From Exiguobacterium sp. s146 (GTDB taxonomy: Bacteria; Bacillota; Bacilli; Exiguobacteriales; Exiguobacteriaceae): a stretch of DNA of 64,000 nt. The stretch's first letter is position 1; each line of letters starts with the position of its first letter. A program made the translations under genes and the position numbers. This document shows positions 36,652 to 45,946 of the stretch, piece by piece. The notes under the pieces are model-generated. The model did no database searches and was not told the origin of the DNA. It worked only from the letters and a program-made list of their open reading frames with translations. The stretch is from positions 372,001 through 436,000 of the forward strand of contig NZ_JACSMA010000001.1 in assembly GCF_018618415.1 (NCBI RefSeq), given 5' to 3'.

Positions 36652-37842
36652 ATGAAACTCGATACCGAGGTCGGCGTCGTCAAGTATTTGGTGCTGTTCT
36701 ATTATTTGCTCGCGACGACCGTCTTCTACGCGCTCGCGATTTACGCGACCGGGAACGGGGTGTCGTATCACTTGTTCGGGGAAGGGGATGACGGCGTCTT
36801 CTACTGGGAACAGGCGATGAACGTGTTCTACGACTTGTCGTGGATCCGCACGTCAATCTACCCATGGATTATCGGCAAGCTGATGCAGGTGATCGGCACC
36901 GAGAGCGTGTTCGCCATCCGGCTGTTCAACTTCGTCGGGATGGCGCTCCTCATCCATTTCGCCTTGAAGCTCGTCGCCGTCCAGCTCGCGACGACAGAGC
37001 TCGGCGAGAAAGAAGAACGCATCCGTCACTTCGCCTATCTGTACGCGCTGTTTTGCTTCATCGCCTATATCAGCCTGTTCATCAACATCACGACCTCGAT
37101 TTACCGGGACGTCTGGATTTACATGCTCTATATCGCGGCGACGTATCTCGCCATCCGTTGGCTGTTCGAGAAGAACTGGACGTACTTCCTGCTGTTGATC
37201 CCGACCGTCTGGTTGCTCGGCGAGTTCAGGACGTACGCGCTCTTGTCGTTCGTCATGGCGACCGTCCTGTGGCTGACGCTGCAAGCGGTCCGTAAAATCG
37301 CTGGACCGTTCGTCATCCTGACACTCGCGCTCTTCATCTTCGGGATCATCTACACGTTCTTCATGGACGTCCAAGTCCCGATTGTCGACAAGACGCTCCG
37401 CTCGGCGTTGCAGTATCGCTCTGACGGCATCGGCTTTCTCGCCGGGGGCAGTCAGATGGGGATCCGGCTCGATGCGTCGAACTACTTCGGCTTCCTGTTC
37501 AATTACATGCACAGTTATCTCGGAAATCTCGTCGGCCCACTCCCATGGGACGTACGAGGCCTCACCATCTTGCTCGTCTTCTTCATCGAGGCGTTGCCGA
37601 TGACGCTCATCTTGTTGTTCCTCTGGTCACGCCGCGCTTACGTTTCGAAAGTGCAACAGTTCATCTTGATGCAGGCGTTCGTCTGGAACGGTTTGATTGC
37701 CATCACGAACGATAACATCGGGACCGCCTTGCGGCTCCGGGCCATCGCCTATCTGTTGATTCTGCTCGTCTTTGTCGTCACCTATAGTCGGTATCGGGCC
37801 GAGCATGTGAAACAGACCGTCCCGCCTGTCGTCACGACGTAG
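36652..37842 (+). CDS. Polytopic membrane protein, candidate polysaccharide polymerase
   Basis: A 396-residue membrane protein with about ten hydrophobic segments and a loop GEGDDGVFYWEQAMNVFYDL after the first segment, followed by WIRTSIYPWIIGKLM. This topology, with an acidic first loop, recalls GT-C enzymes or Wzy/EpsG polymerases. In an operon holding Wzx, Wzz, BY-kinase and the initiating transferase, the polymerase is otherwise missing. Assignment as Wzy is therefore by elimination, and a GT-C glycosyltransferase is the alternative. ATG 36652 follows AGGAGGG. Confidence 0.65.
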   Translation: MKLDTEVGVVKYLVLFYYLLATTVFYALAIYATGNGVSYHLFGEGDDGVFYWEQAMNVFYDLSWIRTSIYPWIIGKLMQVIGTESVFAIRLFNFVGMALLIHFALKLVAVQLATTELGEKEERIRHFAYLYALFCFIAYISLFINITTSIYRDVWIYMLYIAATYLAIRWLFEKNWTYFLLLIPTVWLLGEFRTYALLSFVMATVLWLTLQAVRKIAGPFVILTLALFIFGIIYTFFMDVQVPIVDKTLRSALQYRSDGIGFLAGGSQMGIRLDASNYFGFLFNYMHSYLGNLVGPLPWDVRGLTILLVFFIEALPMTLILLFLWSRRAYVSKVQQFILMQAFVWNGLIAITNDNIGTALRLRAIAYLLILLVFVVTYSRYRAEHVKQTVPPVVTT

Positions 37843-37872
37843 ATAAATCTTTCAAAAAAATGATAGGCATCT

Positions 37873-37899
37873 CCTTCCCGTTTGCATTTGACGGGAAGG
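37873..37899 (+). other. Intercistronic hairpin before Wzz gene
   Basis: CCTTCCCGT pairs perfectly with ACGGGAAGG around TTGCATTTG, with no U run after it. It could stabilise or process the mRNA between the membrane-protein and Wzz genes. Confidence 0.6.
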
Positions 37900-37971
37900 G
37901 GGACGGGGAAATGGTCATTATCCAACACGCATACAACTTTGAGTCGCACCAATGAAGGAGGTCAGGTTGCC

Positions 37972-38733
37972 GTGAAAGACATCAACGCATCGATTCGTGA
38001 TATTTGGTTCATCCTGAAAACGAAGAAGTGGGTCATCCTCTTCACGATGGTCCTCGTCGGGGGCATCGCCTACTCGCTCAGCCGCTACGTCATCCCGCCG
38101 ACGTATGAGGCGTCGACACAGATTCTCGTCGTGCCGAAACAGACGGGGACGGAGACGCTCGACAGCACGCAGATCCAATCGTCGCAAGGGCTCGTCAATA
38201 CGTATCGAATCATCATGAAGAGTCCGATCATCTTGAACGAGGTGCGCGAGAATATTGCGAACGCCCCGGAGAAGCTCGAGGATCAAATCGTCATCGAGAG
38301 CGAGGAGAACTCGCAAGTCATCACGATTCGGGCGACGGCCGGTTCGGCAGCGCTCGCGTCCTCGATCGCCAATGAGCTCGGACGGGTCTTCTCGAACGAG
38401 GTGCCGAAACTGATGAACATCGACAACACGCAAATCTTGTCACCGGCGTTCATCCCGGCCGAACCGGTCGAGCCGAACATTCCGCGCAACACGGCGCTCG
38501 GCGTCCTGGTCGGTTTCATCTTGAGTAGCGGCATCGTGCTCATGCGTTACTTGTTCAACAAGCAGATCCGTTCCGAGGCCGAGGCCGAAGCCATCTTGGG
38601 CATCCCGGTCATCGCGTCAATCCCGTTATTCGATCGCCAAATCGCGAAGCCGGAGAAACGGAAGCCGCAGGAACCAAAAGTCGTAAAGGAGGGTGACCCG
38701 TATGTTCCGAAAACGCAACGAAAACTATCATAA
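37972..38733 (+). CDS. Wzz/CapA-type polysaccharide co-polymerase
   Basis: Chain-length regulator and membrane activator of the BY-kinase, 253 residues. Two membrane segments, at about 20-38 and 183-200, flank an extracellular domain with TYEASTQILVVPKQTG at its start and PAEPVEPNIPRN just before TM2, the Wzz-type proline motif. The cytosolic tail (about 205-253) has EAEAILGIPVIASIPLFDRQ, where the kinase is activated. GTG 37972 follows AAGGAGG; upstream frame is non-coding. Its 3' end overlaps the kinase gene. Confidence 0.92.
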   Translation: MKDINASIRDIWFILKTKKWVILFTMVLVGGIAYSLSRYVIPPTYEASTQILVVPKQTGTETLDSTQIQSSQGLVNTYRIIMKSPIILNEVRENIANAPEKLEDQIVIESEENSQVITIRATAGSAALASSIANELGRVFSNEVPKLMNIDNTQILSPAFIPAEPVEPNIPRNTALGVLVGFILSSGIVLMRYLFNKQIRSEAEAEAILGIPVIASIPLFDRQIAKPEKRKPQEPKVVKEGDPYVPKTQRKLS

Positions 38734-39403
38734 CCGGATGACGAAAAACTTAATCACCATTTACGAGCCGAAGTCGCCGATCTCGGAGCAGTATCGGACG
38801 CTCCGGACGAACCTCGAGTTCACGTCGCTCGGCTCGAAATTACAGACGCTTCTCATCACCTCGACGTCGATGGGGGAAGGCAAGTCGACGACCGCGAGCA
38901 ACTTGGCCGTCGTCTACTCGCAACTCGGCAAGCGCGTCCTGCTCGTCGACTGTGACATGCGTCGCCCGACGATTCACCAAATCTTCCATATCGACTCACG
39001 GGTCGGACTGTCGAACGTGCTCGCCAAACGCTCGACAGCCGAGGCGGCCATCCAGCCGACGCAGCTCGACAACTTGTACGTCATGGTCGCGGGTGTCGTC
39101 CCGCCGAACCCGTCAGAGTTATTGGCGGCCCCGGCGTTCCGGGAGATGCTTGATCACTTGAAGGACGACTTTGATATTATCCTGCTCGACGCGCCGCCGA
39201 TTATGCAAGTGGCGGACAGCCGGATTATTGCCCAGGAAGTCGACGGGGCCGTGCTCGTCCTCAGCTGTGAGTCGGCCGACCGGGACGAGGTCGTCAAAGC
39301 ACGCGACCAGCTGCTCATGACCGGGGCGAAGATTCTCGGCATCGTTTTGAATCGCCGCGAGTCGCGTCAAGGCAAAGACGCCTACTACTATACGTATCAA
39401 TGA
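38702..39403 (+). CDS. Tyrosine-protein kinase (BY-kinase, CapB/EpsB-like)
   Basis: Cytoplasmic ATPase/kinase of 233 residues that pairs with the Wzz protein. Walker A is TSTSMGEGKSTTASN, Walker A' is LLVDCDMRRPTIH, Walker B is ILLDAPP. The arginine-rich start and EQYRTLRTNLEF helix match the family's oligomerisation motif (EAYRxLRTN). The C-terminal tyrosine cluster is AYYYTYQ with four Tyr, the autophosphorylation sites. ATG 38702 is 10 nt from AAGGAGG. No tyrosine phosphatase gene is present in this locus. Confidence 0.94.
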   Translation: MFRKRNENYHNRMTKNLITIYEPKSPISEQYRTLRTNLEFTSLGSKLQTLLITSTSMGEGKSTTASNLAVVYSQLGKRVLLVDCDMRRPTIHQIFHIDSRVGLSNVLAKRSTAEAAIQPTQLDNLYVMVAGVVPPNPSELLAAPAFREMLDHLKDDFDIILLDAPPIMQVADSRIIAQEVDGAVLVLSCESADRDEVVKARDQLLMTGAKILGIVLNRRESRQGKDAYYYTYQ

Positions 39404-39415
39404 GGAGGCTCTCCC

Positions 39416-40969
39416 ATGGCGACCAAATATGCCATCGAACCGGAACAGACGAGTTCGAATCAAATCAAATACGGCGCCTTGGTCTCGTACGGATCAATCG
39501 GGTTCAATATCATCTCGGGGCTGCTCTACACACCGTGGATGATCAGCAAGATCGGGCAGGGGGATTATGGGCTCTACGTCCTGTCGTTCTCGATTATCGC
39601 CATCTTCGCCTTTAACCTCGGGCTCGAGGTCGTCGTCGCCCGGTTCCTCAGCAACTATCGGACGCACGGCGACCGGGCCGGGGAGATTCGGTTTCTCGGC
39701 ATCGCCTATAAGCTGTTCTTCTTCTTGACGCTCATCCTGACCGTCGTCCTCGTCGCCCTCTATTTCTTGCTCGACGTCGTGTACGGCAATTTGAGCGCAA
39801 CCGACATGGAGAAGTTGAAGGTCATGTATCCGATTGTCGGGTTTTACATCTTGATCACGCTGCTCGCCAAGCCGATTGACGCCGTCTTCATCGTCAACGA
39901 GCGCTTCATCCAGCTGAACACGCTACTCTTCCTCGAGAAAATCCTAATCGTCAGCTTTACGATCGGGGCGCTCGTCATGGGATACGGGGTGTACGCCCTC
40001 GTCATCATCAACGCGGCGATGATTTTGTTGATCAATGTGTGTAAACTGCTGTACGTCTGGAAGGCGACAGATACGGAGATCGACTTCACCGCATCGGGGA
40101 GAGGGATGTACCGCGAGATTTTCGTCTTCGCCTCTTGGCAGACGACCGTGTCGGCGACGCAGAACTTTTTGATGCACATCATGCCGACGGTGCTCGTCAT
40201 CTTCGCGAGCGGGGTCGCGGTCGCCATCTTCTCGATCGGGATGGTCATCGAAGGATACGTCCTGTTGATTGCGACGGCCGTCAACTCGCTGTTCTTGCCG
40301 AAAGTGACCCGGCTCAACCACTCGGGTGGCTTGAAGGACATCGAGAACTTGATGATTCGGGTCGGCCGCATCCAACTGTACGTCATCGGACTGATCACGA
40401 TGGTATTTATCGCCATGGGCGCCGAGTTCATCCACTTCTGGGTCGGGGACGACTTTAAAGAGTCGTACGTCGTCGCGGCACTTTTGATCGCGATGGGGAT
40501 TATCACGCTCCCGCAAGAGATTGCCAACATCCACCTCGTCGCGACGAACCAAGTTCGGTACCGGGCGTACGGGATGGTGTTGTCGGCGGTGATCGCCTTG
40601 ATCGTCTCGGCATTCCTGAGCGGTCCGTACGGGGCGACCGGTGCGGCGCTGTCGGTCATGATCGGCTACTTGAGCGGCAACACGCTGTTCATGAACATCA
40701 TTTACGCGAGAGTGTTGAAGCTCGACGTGTTCCGCTTTTTCCGGGAGTGTCACCTGAAGCTCGCCCCGGGGCTGTTCTTCGTCCTCGGACTCGGCTTCAT
40801 CGTCCAGTATCTTTTTCCGGCTGACGCGTTGCTCGGATTCGTCTTCAAAGGAATGGGGCTCGTACTCGCCTACGCCGTCTTCATGTGGGTGTTCACGGTC
40901 GATGCGTTCGAGAAAGGCTTGGTCCGATCGATGATTCCAAGCAAGCGATTCGGGAAGGGGGAAGTGTGA
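39416..40969 (+). CDS. wzx: Polysaccharide flippase, Wzx-like
   Basis: Membrane protein of 517 residues with about 14 hydrophobic segments. The N-terminal KYGALVSYGSIGFNIISGLLYTPWM and the downstream MISKIGQGDYGLYVLSFSI are hallmarks of polysaccharide-synthesis flippases. It is expected to export the undecaprenyl-linked repeat made by this locus. ATG 39416 has GAGGAGG. The stop overlaps the start of the initiating transferase gene (TGATG). It is unrelated in composition to the AT-rich flippase gene at 3134. Confidence 0.92.
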   Translation: MATKYAIEPEQTSSNQIKYGALVSYGSIGFNIISGLLYTPWMISKIGQGDYGLYVLSFSIIAIFAFNLGLEVVVARFLSNYRTHGDRAGEIRFLGIAYKLFFFLTLILTVVLVALYFLLDVVYGNLSATDMEKLKVMYPIVGFYILITLLAKPIDAVFIVNERFIQLNTLLFLEKILIVSFTIGALVMGYGVYALVIINAAMILLINVCKLLYVWKATDTEIDFTASGRGMYREIFVFASWQTTVSATQNFLMHIMPTVLVIFASGVAVAIFSIGMVIEGYVLLIATAVNSLFLPKVTRLNHSGGLKDIENLMIRVGRIQLYVIGLITMVFIAMGAEFIHFWVGDDFKESYVVAALLIAMGIITLPQEIANIHLVATNQVRYRAYGMVLSAVIALIVSAFLSGPYGATGAALSVMIGYLSGNTLFMNIIYARVLKLDVFRFFRECHLKLAPGLFFVLGLGFIVQYLFPADALLGFVFKGMGLVLAYAVFMWVFTVDAFEKGLVRSMIPSKRFGKGEV

Positions 40970-41616
40970 TGGGAGTGTATGAGACGTATGTCAAACGACC
41001 TCAAGACGTGGTGCTCGCGTCGGCCGCGCTCGTCGTATTGAGTCCCGTCCTCGTGACGGTCGCGGGCCTCATCAAGTGGAAGCTCGGGGGACCGGTACTG
41101 TTCAAACAGAAACGGCCCGGCAAGGACGGCGTCATCTTCGAGATGGTGAAGTTTCGGACGATGACCGATGAGCGAGATGCGCACGGCGAACTGTTACCGG
41201 ACGAGGTGCGTTTGACTCCGTTCGGGCAGACGCTCCGGTCGCTCAGTTTGGATGAACTGCCGAGTTTACTGAATATCGTCAAGGGAGACATCGCCATCGT
41301 CGGACCGCGCCCGTTGCTCGTCGAGTACTTGCCACGCTATAACGACGAGCAGCGCAGACGGCACGATGTCCGCCCCGGATTGACGGGACTTGCCCAAGTG
41401 AACGGCCGTAACCGATTGTCGTGGCCCGACCGCTTCGCGCTCGACGTGACATACGTCGACCACGTCACATTCTTCAATGATTGGAAGATCATTCTGCAGA
41501 CGGTCGGGAAGGTCGTGAAGAAGGACGGGATTTCGTCGGATACGGCGGCGACGATGGAGGCGTTTATGGGGAATGAGCATAGGATTGAACCTCAAAAGGA
41601 ATTGCACTTGAGTTGA
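40969..41616 (+). CDS. Undecaprenyl-phosphate sugar-1-phosphate transferase (EpsL/PglC-like)
   Basis: Initiating enzyme of polysaccharide synthesis, 215 residues. One hydrophobic membrane hairpin (VVLASAALVVLSPVLVTVAG) is followed by the catalytic domain with GPVLFKQKRPGKDG, KFRTM, SLDELPSLLNI (the DE pair), GPRPLL and the RPGLTGLAQVNGRN motif. It is the small monotopic PglC-like type without the N-terminal four-helix domain of WbaP. Translation starts at ATG 40969 within the upstream stop (TGATG). It is last in the operon; a terminator overlaps its final codons. Confidence 0.93.
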   Translation: MGVYETYVKRPQDVVLASAALVVLSPVLVTVAGLIKWKLGGPVLFKQKRPGKDGVIFEMVKFRTMTDERDAHGELLPDEVRLTPFGQTLRSLSLDELPSLLNIVKGDIAIVGPRPLLVEYLPRYNDEQRRRHDVRPGLTGLAQVNGRNRLSWPDRFALDVTYVDHVTFFNDWKIILQTVGKVVKKDGISSDTAATMEAFMGNEHRIEPQKELHLS

Positions 41617-41640
41617 AAAAACTCGAGTGCAATTCCTTTT
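41594..41640 (+). terminator. Terminator overlapping end of sugar transferase gene
   Basis: AAAAGGAATTGCACTTGAGT pairs with ACTCGAGTGCAATTCCTTTT over nearly 20 bp. The 5' arm contains the last codons and stop of the gene. Confidence 0.88.
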
Positions 41641-41698
41641 GTCGTTTTTTGTCATGCTGAATTCACCTGTTCTATAAAAGTGAAAAGATAAACATTTG

Positions 41699-41774
41699 AA
41701 GGAGGTGATATATTTTATAAGGATTTAATTTGAATAGAAAAAGGCGGCAAGAAAATGAGAATCATGAAATCTAA
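41699..41774 (+). promoter_or_regulatory. Upstream consensus Shine-Dalgarno and possible 14-codon leader ORF
   Basis: AAGGAGGTGATA at 41699-41710 is a perfect anti-16S match but lies 45 nt ahead of the surface-protein ATG, with no start codon at normal distance. A TTG at 41730, preceded by TAAGGA, would open a 14-codon frame ending at 41774 and overlapping the start of the large gene. It may be an mRNA-stabilising ribosome site or a leader; neither is proven. Confidence 0.45.
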
Positions 41775-44700
41775 AATCGCTATGCTTACATTCATTATAT
41801 GTCTAGTGATTGGAACATTTTCGTTCTATCCAATGGACGAAAGTGTACACGGAGCAGCAACGTATACCATCAATCCTTTTAGTAAGGACAGTCAAGTAAT
41901 CACTGGGCAAGCGGATCCAAACACTCCAATCCAGTTAAATGTGGACGGTCAATTAGTGAACCTCCAAACGAATGCGACTGGTCAGTTTTCACATACCCTC
42001 ACTAACAAACTGACGAGTACGGATATCCATTTGTATCAAATCACAAAACAAGGTTATGCAGAGTGGAAGTTGACAGCCTATGCCTCTCAAGATACATCCA
42101 CTGTCGTTTATCCGGCGCAGTATCTTGGGATTAACAAAAGTAGCAAGGAAATGAAATTTTCGGCACAAGTAGATCATACGATTGTCGCAGTTTACGATGG
42201 GCGTTCTTACAGTGGCATTGGTAGCTTATCAATCCCTGTGAAAACGGCAAAAGAAGTTAAATTCTATACACAATATAATGGCAATCGTAGTACAACAACG
42301 ATTGTCCAAGACGTGAATGTTAACCCAAATTATCTTTATGAATTCAATCAATTTGGGTTTGAGTCAGGTTATCTTTCTGGAAAGACAGCACCTTATCTAA
42401 AGATGAATATAGTTATAAATCGAGAAAAAGAAGTTGAACTTTCAGCTGATGGAAATGGAGAATTTCATCACTATATGTCATTAACAGAACATGACGTGAT
42501 TTCTGGATTCGAATATAAAATTGTAGAGCCTTTGACGGGTCGTGAGTTGGTTGGTTCGACAATTGTAAAACCGTTCCAAGCCTCAGTAGATAACCCGTTC
42601 TATTCTGTAAATGAATTCAGTAATTATGAATTATACGGATACACATTTGCAAATGCTGAAATTAAAGCAGATGGGCAATTGATTGCTGTCTCAGATGAGA
42701 TGGGTAGAATTTATAACTATATTGAAGCTAATGGATCGCCAATTCGTACAATTGAAGTATCTAGAAATGAAAAAACCATTTCTACATTTACGCGTGAAAT
42801 GGCTTTTGATTCAAGTCAATTTAAGTTTGACCTCACGAAGCCAATCACTTCTGAGCAAAGTGAATTGATAGCTAAGACATATCCTAATCAGACATTTGTC
42901 GTACAGTATCAAAATCAGCATTATGGAGAATTGAAATCAACATCCGATGATCAAGGGAATTTAAAGTTGATGTTGCCGAAATTTACTTCGGGTTCATTTA
43001 ACGTATATATAATTCAGAAGAATGGGAATTGGCAACTTGTTGAAACGATTGAAGTAGAAGATGAACGGCCATTACCAAATCCAATTATTAAGATGATTGA
43101 TAGTAGTCTAGTAATTTCTAGTGATTTTTCGACATCCGAGCAACTTTATGTTGAAGTTCAAATCGAGAAAAAGAATGGAGAAATCGAAGTTTATAATGAA
43201 CTACTCAGTTCAAAAGGAAAACAAATCAATAAACTTCAATCTGGCGATAAATATAAGGTAAGAGTTTATGTAAACGAAAATCGAAGTTCGAAGTTTTTGG
43301 AAGGGATTTTTAATCCAATCAATCAACCGACATTTGAGAATTTTATTGAGGGCGAAAAAACGATTAAAGGAAAGACAGAGCCAAATGCAATAATTACAGT
43401 GTATGAATTGCAATATTATTGGAGCGAGTCCTATGTACTTGTACAACAAGTAACGGCCGATTCCGGTGGGAACTTCAGTTTTACAAACAAAACAAATTTG
43501 AACGTGCCGATGAAATTCTTGATTGAGCGAGAAAACAAACTTGATCAAGCGGAATTCAAATTTTCTCCCAAAGATGTTACTTCCCCAGTTCTTTGGGTTT
43601 ATGAAGGGACAAAAATTTCTGAAGACAGTCGTTCGATTACAATCAATGCCGATGATGTTTTGAAGAAATTGACTGTATCCTACTATTCAAAGGGAACATT
43701 ACTTAAGGAAAAAGACGTGAAAATCACTAGTCAAGATCCTTGGAACACCCAACAGTTTACTGTTTCTTTTGACGATGAGGACAATAAAACATTCAAAGAG
43801 TTAAAAGTAGATAAAATCACAATTGAAGGAGTGAACATAGCTGGATTGAGAGCGGAACCGATTTCCTTTGTGGTTAAAGATATTACCGCACCTAACTTAA
43901 GAGGAATGTATCCTATTCTGTACGGTGATCAAGTGGTAGAAGGAAAGACTGAGCCGTTCGCTAAAATTCAGATAGGAAATGGTCACTTGGCGAAAATTAC
44001 AAACGCTAATGCAGAAGGCTATTTCAAAGTAACGTTAGATTACCCATTCTCAATCTATTCAACTTCATTGCGGATTATTATTACTGACTTAGCAGGAAAT
44101 AAGGTTCAAGATTATCTCCGAGCAATGGACCACCGTGTCGAAGATATTCGAGTTAATCAAGACGGTTCTAAAATTTGGTTCGCTAACGACAATCGAAAGT
44201 TGTCTTATAGATATTATGAAATCTATATTAATGGTCAAAGATGGACAGAGAATGAATTGAAATATGGCCAATATAGTAGTCTTATCCAAACGAATAAAAA
44301 ACTTTCATTCCCATTGGACGTAAAGCTTGTAATGAAAAATCCTGGTGGCACGACTAAGTATGAGTTTTCGAAACGCTTAACTGACCCATCTGAGGTAATT
44401 GCTCCAAATAAGCTTGAAGCTTCTAATAACAGAAAGAGTCTTACAGGGTATGCAGACAAGTTCATTACAATCGACGTGTACGATACAGCTGGTAAAAAAG
44501 TTGGTACAAACCGTGCAGACAAAAATGGGAAATTTGCGGTTGTTTTGTATCGCTATCCAGTAGCAAACGAAACACTTAAAGTTGTAGCCAAAGACGCATT
44601 TGGCGGCACTAAAACGTCGACGTTGAAAGTGAGGGATCGTGTGGCTCCAACGAAACCGACCGTCTCGACGCTCACGAACAAGTCGACGTATGTGTCCGGG

Positions 44701-45129
44701 AAAGCCGAGAAAGGCGCGACCGTGTATATCACGTATAACAAACGCACGTACACGACGAAAGCATCGAGTACAGGCTCATATCGCTACAACGTGAAGACGA
44801 CGAAGCCAGGGGCGTCCGTCTCGGTGCGCGCGAAAGACGCGGCAGGCAACACGTCGAGCAGAACTTCTGTGAAGGTCCTCAACACGTTCCGGACGTTCAC
44901 CGTCAACTCCGTGAAGTCGACGGCGACGACGCTGACCGGAAAAGGCAACAAGGGGGCGACCGTCAAGGCATACGTCGGGACAAAGCTCATCAGCAAGACC
45001 GCGAAAGTCGATTCGAAAGGCAACTACAAGCTGACGGTGTTACGCCAGAAACCAGGCGTCGTTGTTACCGTGAAGATGACACAGAGCGGATATCAAGAAA
45101 TGAAGAAGACGACACGCGTCGTCAAATGA
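41755..45129 (+). CDS. Large secreted Ig-like repeat surface protein
   Basis: An 1124-residue exported protein. A signal peptide (MRIMKSKIAMLTFIICLVIG) ends near residue 35. The rest is beta-rich with many repeats of the pattern G-x-A-x-P-N/F-x-x-I-x-V...G...G-x-F (for example QVITGQADPNTPIQLNVDGQ, GKTEPNAIITVYE, GKTEPFAKIQIGNG), typical of bacterial Ig-like/Big domains. The last 170 residues form three closely related domains (YVSGKAEKGATVYITYNKRT, LTGKGNKGATVKAYVGTKL). No LPXTG, SLH or LysM anchor is visible. The base composition changes abruptly at about 44640 from AT-rich to GC-rich, suggesting a chimeric gene. A second protein of this kind is encoded at 60778. Confidence 0.82.
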   Translation: MRIMKSKIAMLTFIICLVIGTFSFYPMDESVHGAATYTINPFSKDSQVITGQADPNTPIQLNVDGQLVNLQTNATGQFSHTLTNKLTSTDIHLYQITKQGYAEWKLTAYASQDTSTVVYPAQYLGINKSSKEMKFSAQVDHTIVAVYDGRSYSGIGSLSIPVKTAKEVKFYTQYNGNRSTTTIVQDVNVNPNYLYEFNQFGFESGYLSGKTAPYLKMNIVINREKEVELSADGNGEFHHYMSLTEHDVISGFEYKIVEPLTGRELVGSTIVKPFQASVDNPFYSVNEFSNYELYGYTFANAEIKADGQLIAVSDEMGRIYNYIEANGSPIRTIEVSRNEKTISTFTREMAFDSSQFKFDLTKPITSEQSELIAKTYPNQTFVVQYQNQHYGELKSTSDDQGNLKLMLPKFTSGSFNVYIIQKNGNWQLVETIEVEDERPLPNPIIKMIDSSLVISSDFSTSEQLYVEVQIEKKNGEIEVYNELLSSKGKQINKLQSGDKYKVRVYVNENRSSKFLEGIFNPINQPTFENFIEGEKTIKGKTEPNAIITVYELQYYWSESYVLVQQVTADSGGNFSFTNKTNLNVPMKFLIERENKLDQAEFKFSPKDVTSPVLWVYEGTKISEDSRSITINADDVLKKLTVSYYSKGTLLKEKDVKITSQDPWNTQQFTVSFDDEDNKTFKELKVDKITIEGVNIAGLRAEPISFVVKDITAPNLRGMYPILYGDQVVEGKTEPFAKIQIGNGHLAKITNANAEGYFKVTLDYPFSIYSTSLRIIITDLAGNKVQDYLRAMDHRVEDIRVNQDGSKIWFANDNRKLSYRYYEIYINGQRWTENELKYGQYSSLIQTNKKLSFPLDVKLVMKNPGGTTKYEFSKRLTDPSEVIAPNKLEASNNRKSLTGYADKFITIDVYDTAGKKVGTNRADKNGKFAVVLYRYPVANETLKVVAKDAFGGTKTSTLKVRDRVAPTKPTVSTLTNKSTYVSGKAEKGATVYITYNKRTYTTKASSTGSYRYNVKTTKPGASVSVRAKDAAGNTSSRTSVKVLNTFRTFTVNSVKSTATTLTGKGNKGATVKAYVGTKLISKTAKVDSKGNYKLTVLRQKPGVVVTVKMTQSGYQEMKKTTRVVK

Positions 45130-45130
45130 A

Positions 45131-45158
45131 GCGAGCGGGCCATGCGGTCCGCTCGTTT
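45131..45158 (+). terminator. Terminator after Ig-like surface protein gene
   Basis: GCGAGCGGGCC pairs with GGTCCGCTCG, followed by TTTTCTTG, right after the stop. Confidence 0.85.
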
Positions 45159-45267
45159 TCTTGTGTGTCATTTCTTTTGATGAACGTCACCAGAACGTCA
45201 CTCGAGTCCACTCCCAAAACATGGTATAACTAAACATGTGAATGTTTGAACAAATAGGAGGTTATAC

Positions 45268-45912
45268 ATGAAACGATTTCTGTTTTTATTCGTCGGACTC
45301 ATCGTCATCCTCACGGCCTGCAGTCCAAGCGAGGCCGTCGACTCGGCGAAGTTCCATACATATACGACGTACGAGCTCCCGCTCGAAGACAAGGTCGCGC
45401 TCGGGGAAGGAGAGCACGAAATCGTGTTCGTCTTCGACTACAGCTGCCCGTGGTGCAAGAAGTGGATGGAGGAAGTGCTGCCGGAGATTGAAGAGCGCTG
45501 GCTCGACACGGGCGAGGCGACGTTCAAAGGACAGCCACTCGTCCTGTTGAACGAACAGTCGCAACTGCTCGCGAACGTGGACTATAACGTCGAACGCCTG
45601 ATTCCGGACCGCTATTACGAAGTGCAGCGCGCCATCGGACTCGACTCCGGGTCGGACGGTTTCGGGACGGAAGCCTACGCCCGAGAACTCGCCTCCGAGT
45701 TCGACCTCGACGCGGACGAACTGCTCGAAAATCACGTCGACGTCGGCATTCAAAACTCACGCCTGTTCACGCGTGACTTCGGCGTCGCCTACGTGCCGAC
45801 CGTGTACGTCGACGGCATCCGACTCGCCGACGCGTTCAGTCTAGATGAGATGGCGCAGGTCATGGACGGGACGATTGAAGCCGGGGACCAGGTCGAGTTG
45901 CCGGAGGAATGA
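45268..45912 (+). CDS. DsbA-like thiol-disulfide oxidoreductase lipoprotein
   Basis: Membrane-anchored thioredoxin-fold protein of 214 residues acting outside the cell membrane, probably introducing or isomerising disulfides. The lipobox is LTAC (Cys18). The active site is Cys60-Pro-Trp-Cys63 in VFDYSCPWCKKW. The cis-Pro loop is VAYVPTVYVDG, and the helical insertion characteristic of DsbA/FrnE-type enzymes lies between. It resembles BdbD-type proteins of Bacilli. ATG 45268 follows AGGAGG. No partner DsbB/BdbC-like membrane protein is adjacent. Confidence 0.88.
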   Translation: MKRFLFLFVGLIVILTACSPSEAVDSAKFHTYTTYELPLEDKVALGEGEHEIVFVFDYSCPWCKKWMEEVLPEIEERWLDTGEATFKGQPLVLLNEQSQLLANVDYNVERLIPDRYYEVQRAIGLDSGSDGFGTEAYARELASEFDLDADELLENHVDVGIQNSRLFTRDFGVAYVPTVYVDGIRLADAFSLDEMAQVMDGTIEAGDQVELPEE

Positions 45913-45915
45913 AAA

Positions 45916-45944
45916 TGACCCCTCGTCAATCGGACGAGGGGTCA
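45916..45944. terminator. Bidirectional terminator
   Basis: TGACCCCTCGTC pairs with GACGAGGGGTCA between the convergent oxidoreductase gene and ica operon; T content after it is modest. Confidence 0.75.
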
Positions 45945-45946
45945 AG

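Noticed and set aside
39844-40753. Two overlapping minus-strand frames of about 270 codons opposite the flippase
   Set aside because: Antisense to a membrane protein with clear flippase motifs; neither frame has a ribosome site.
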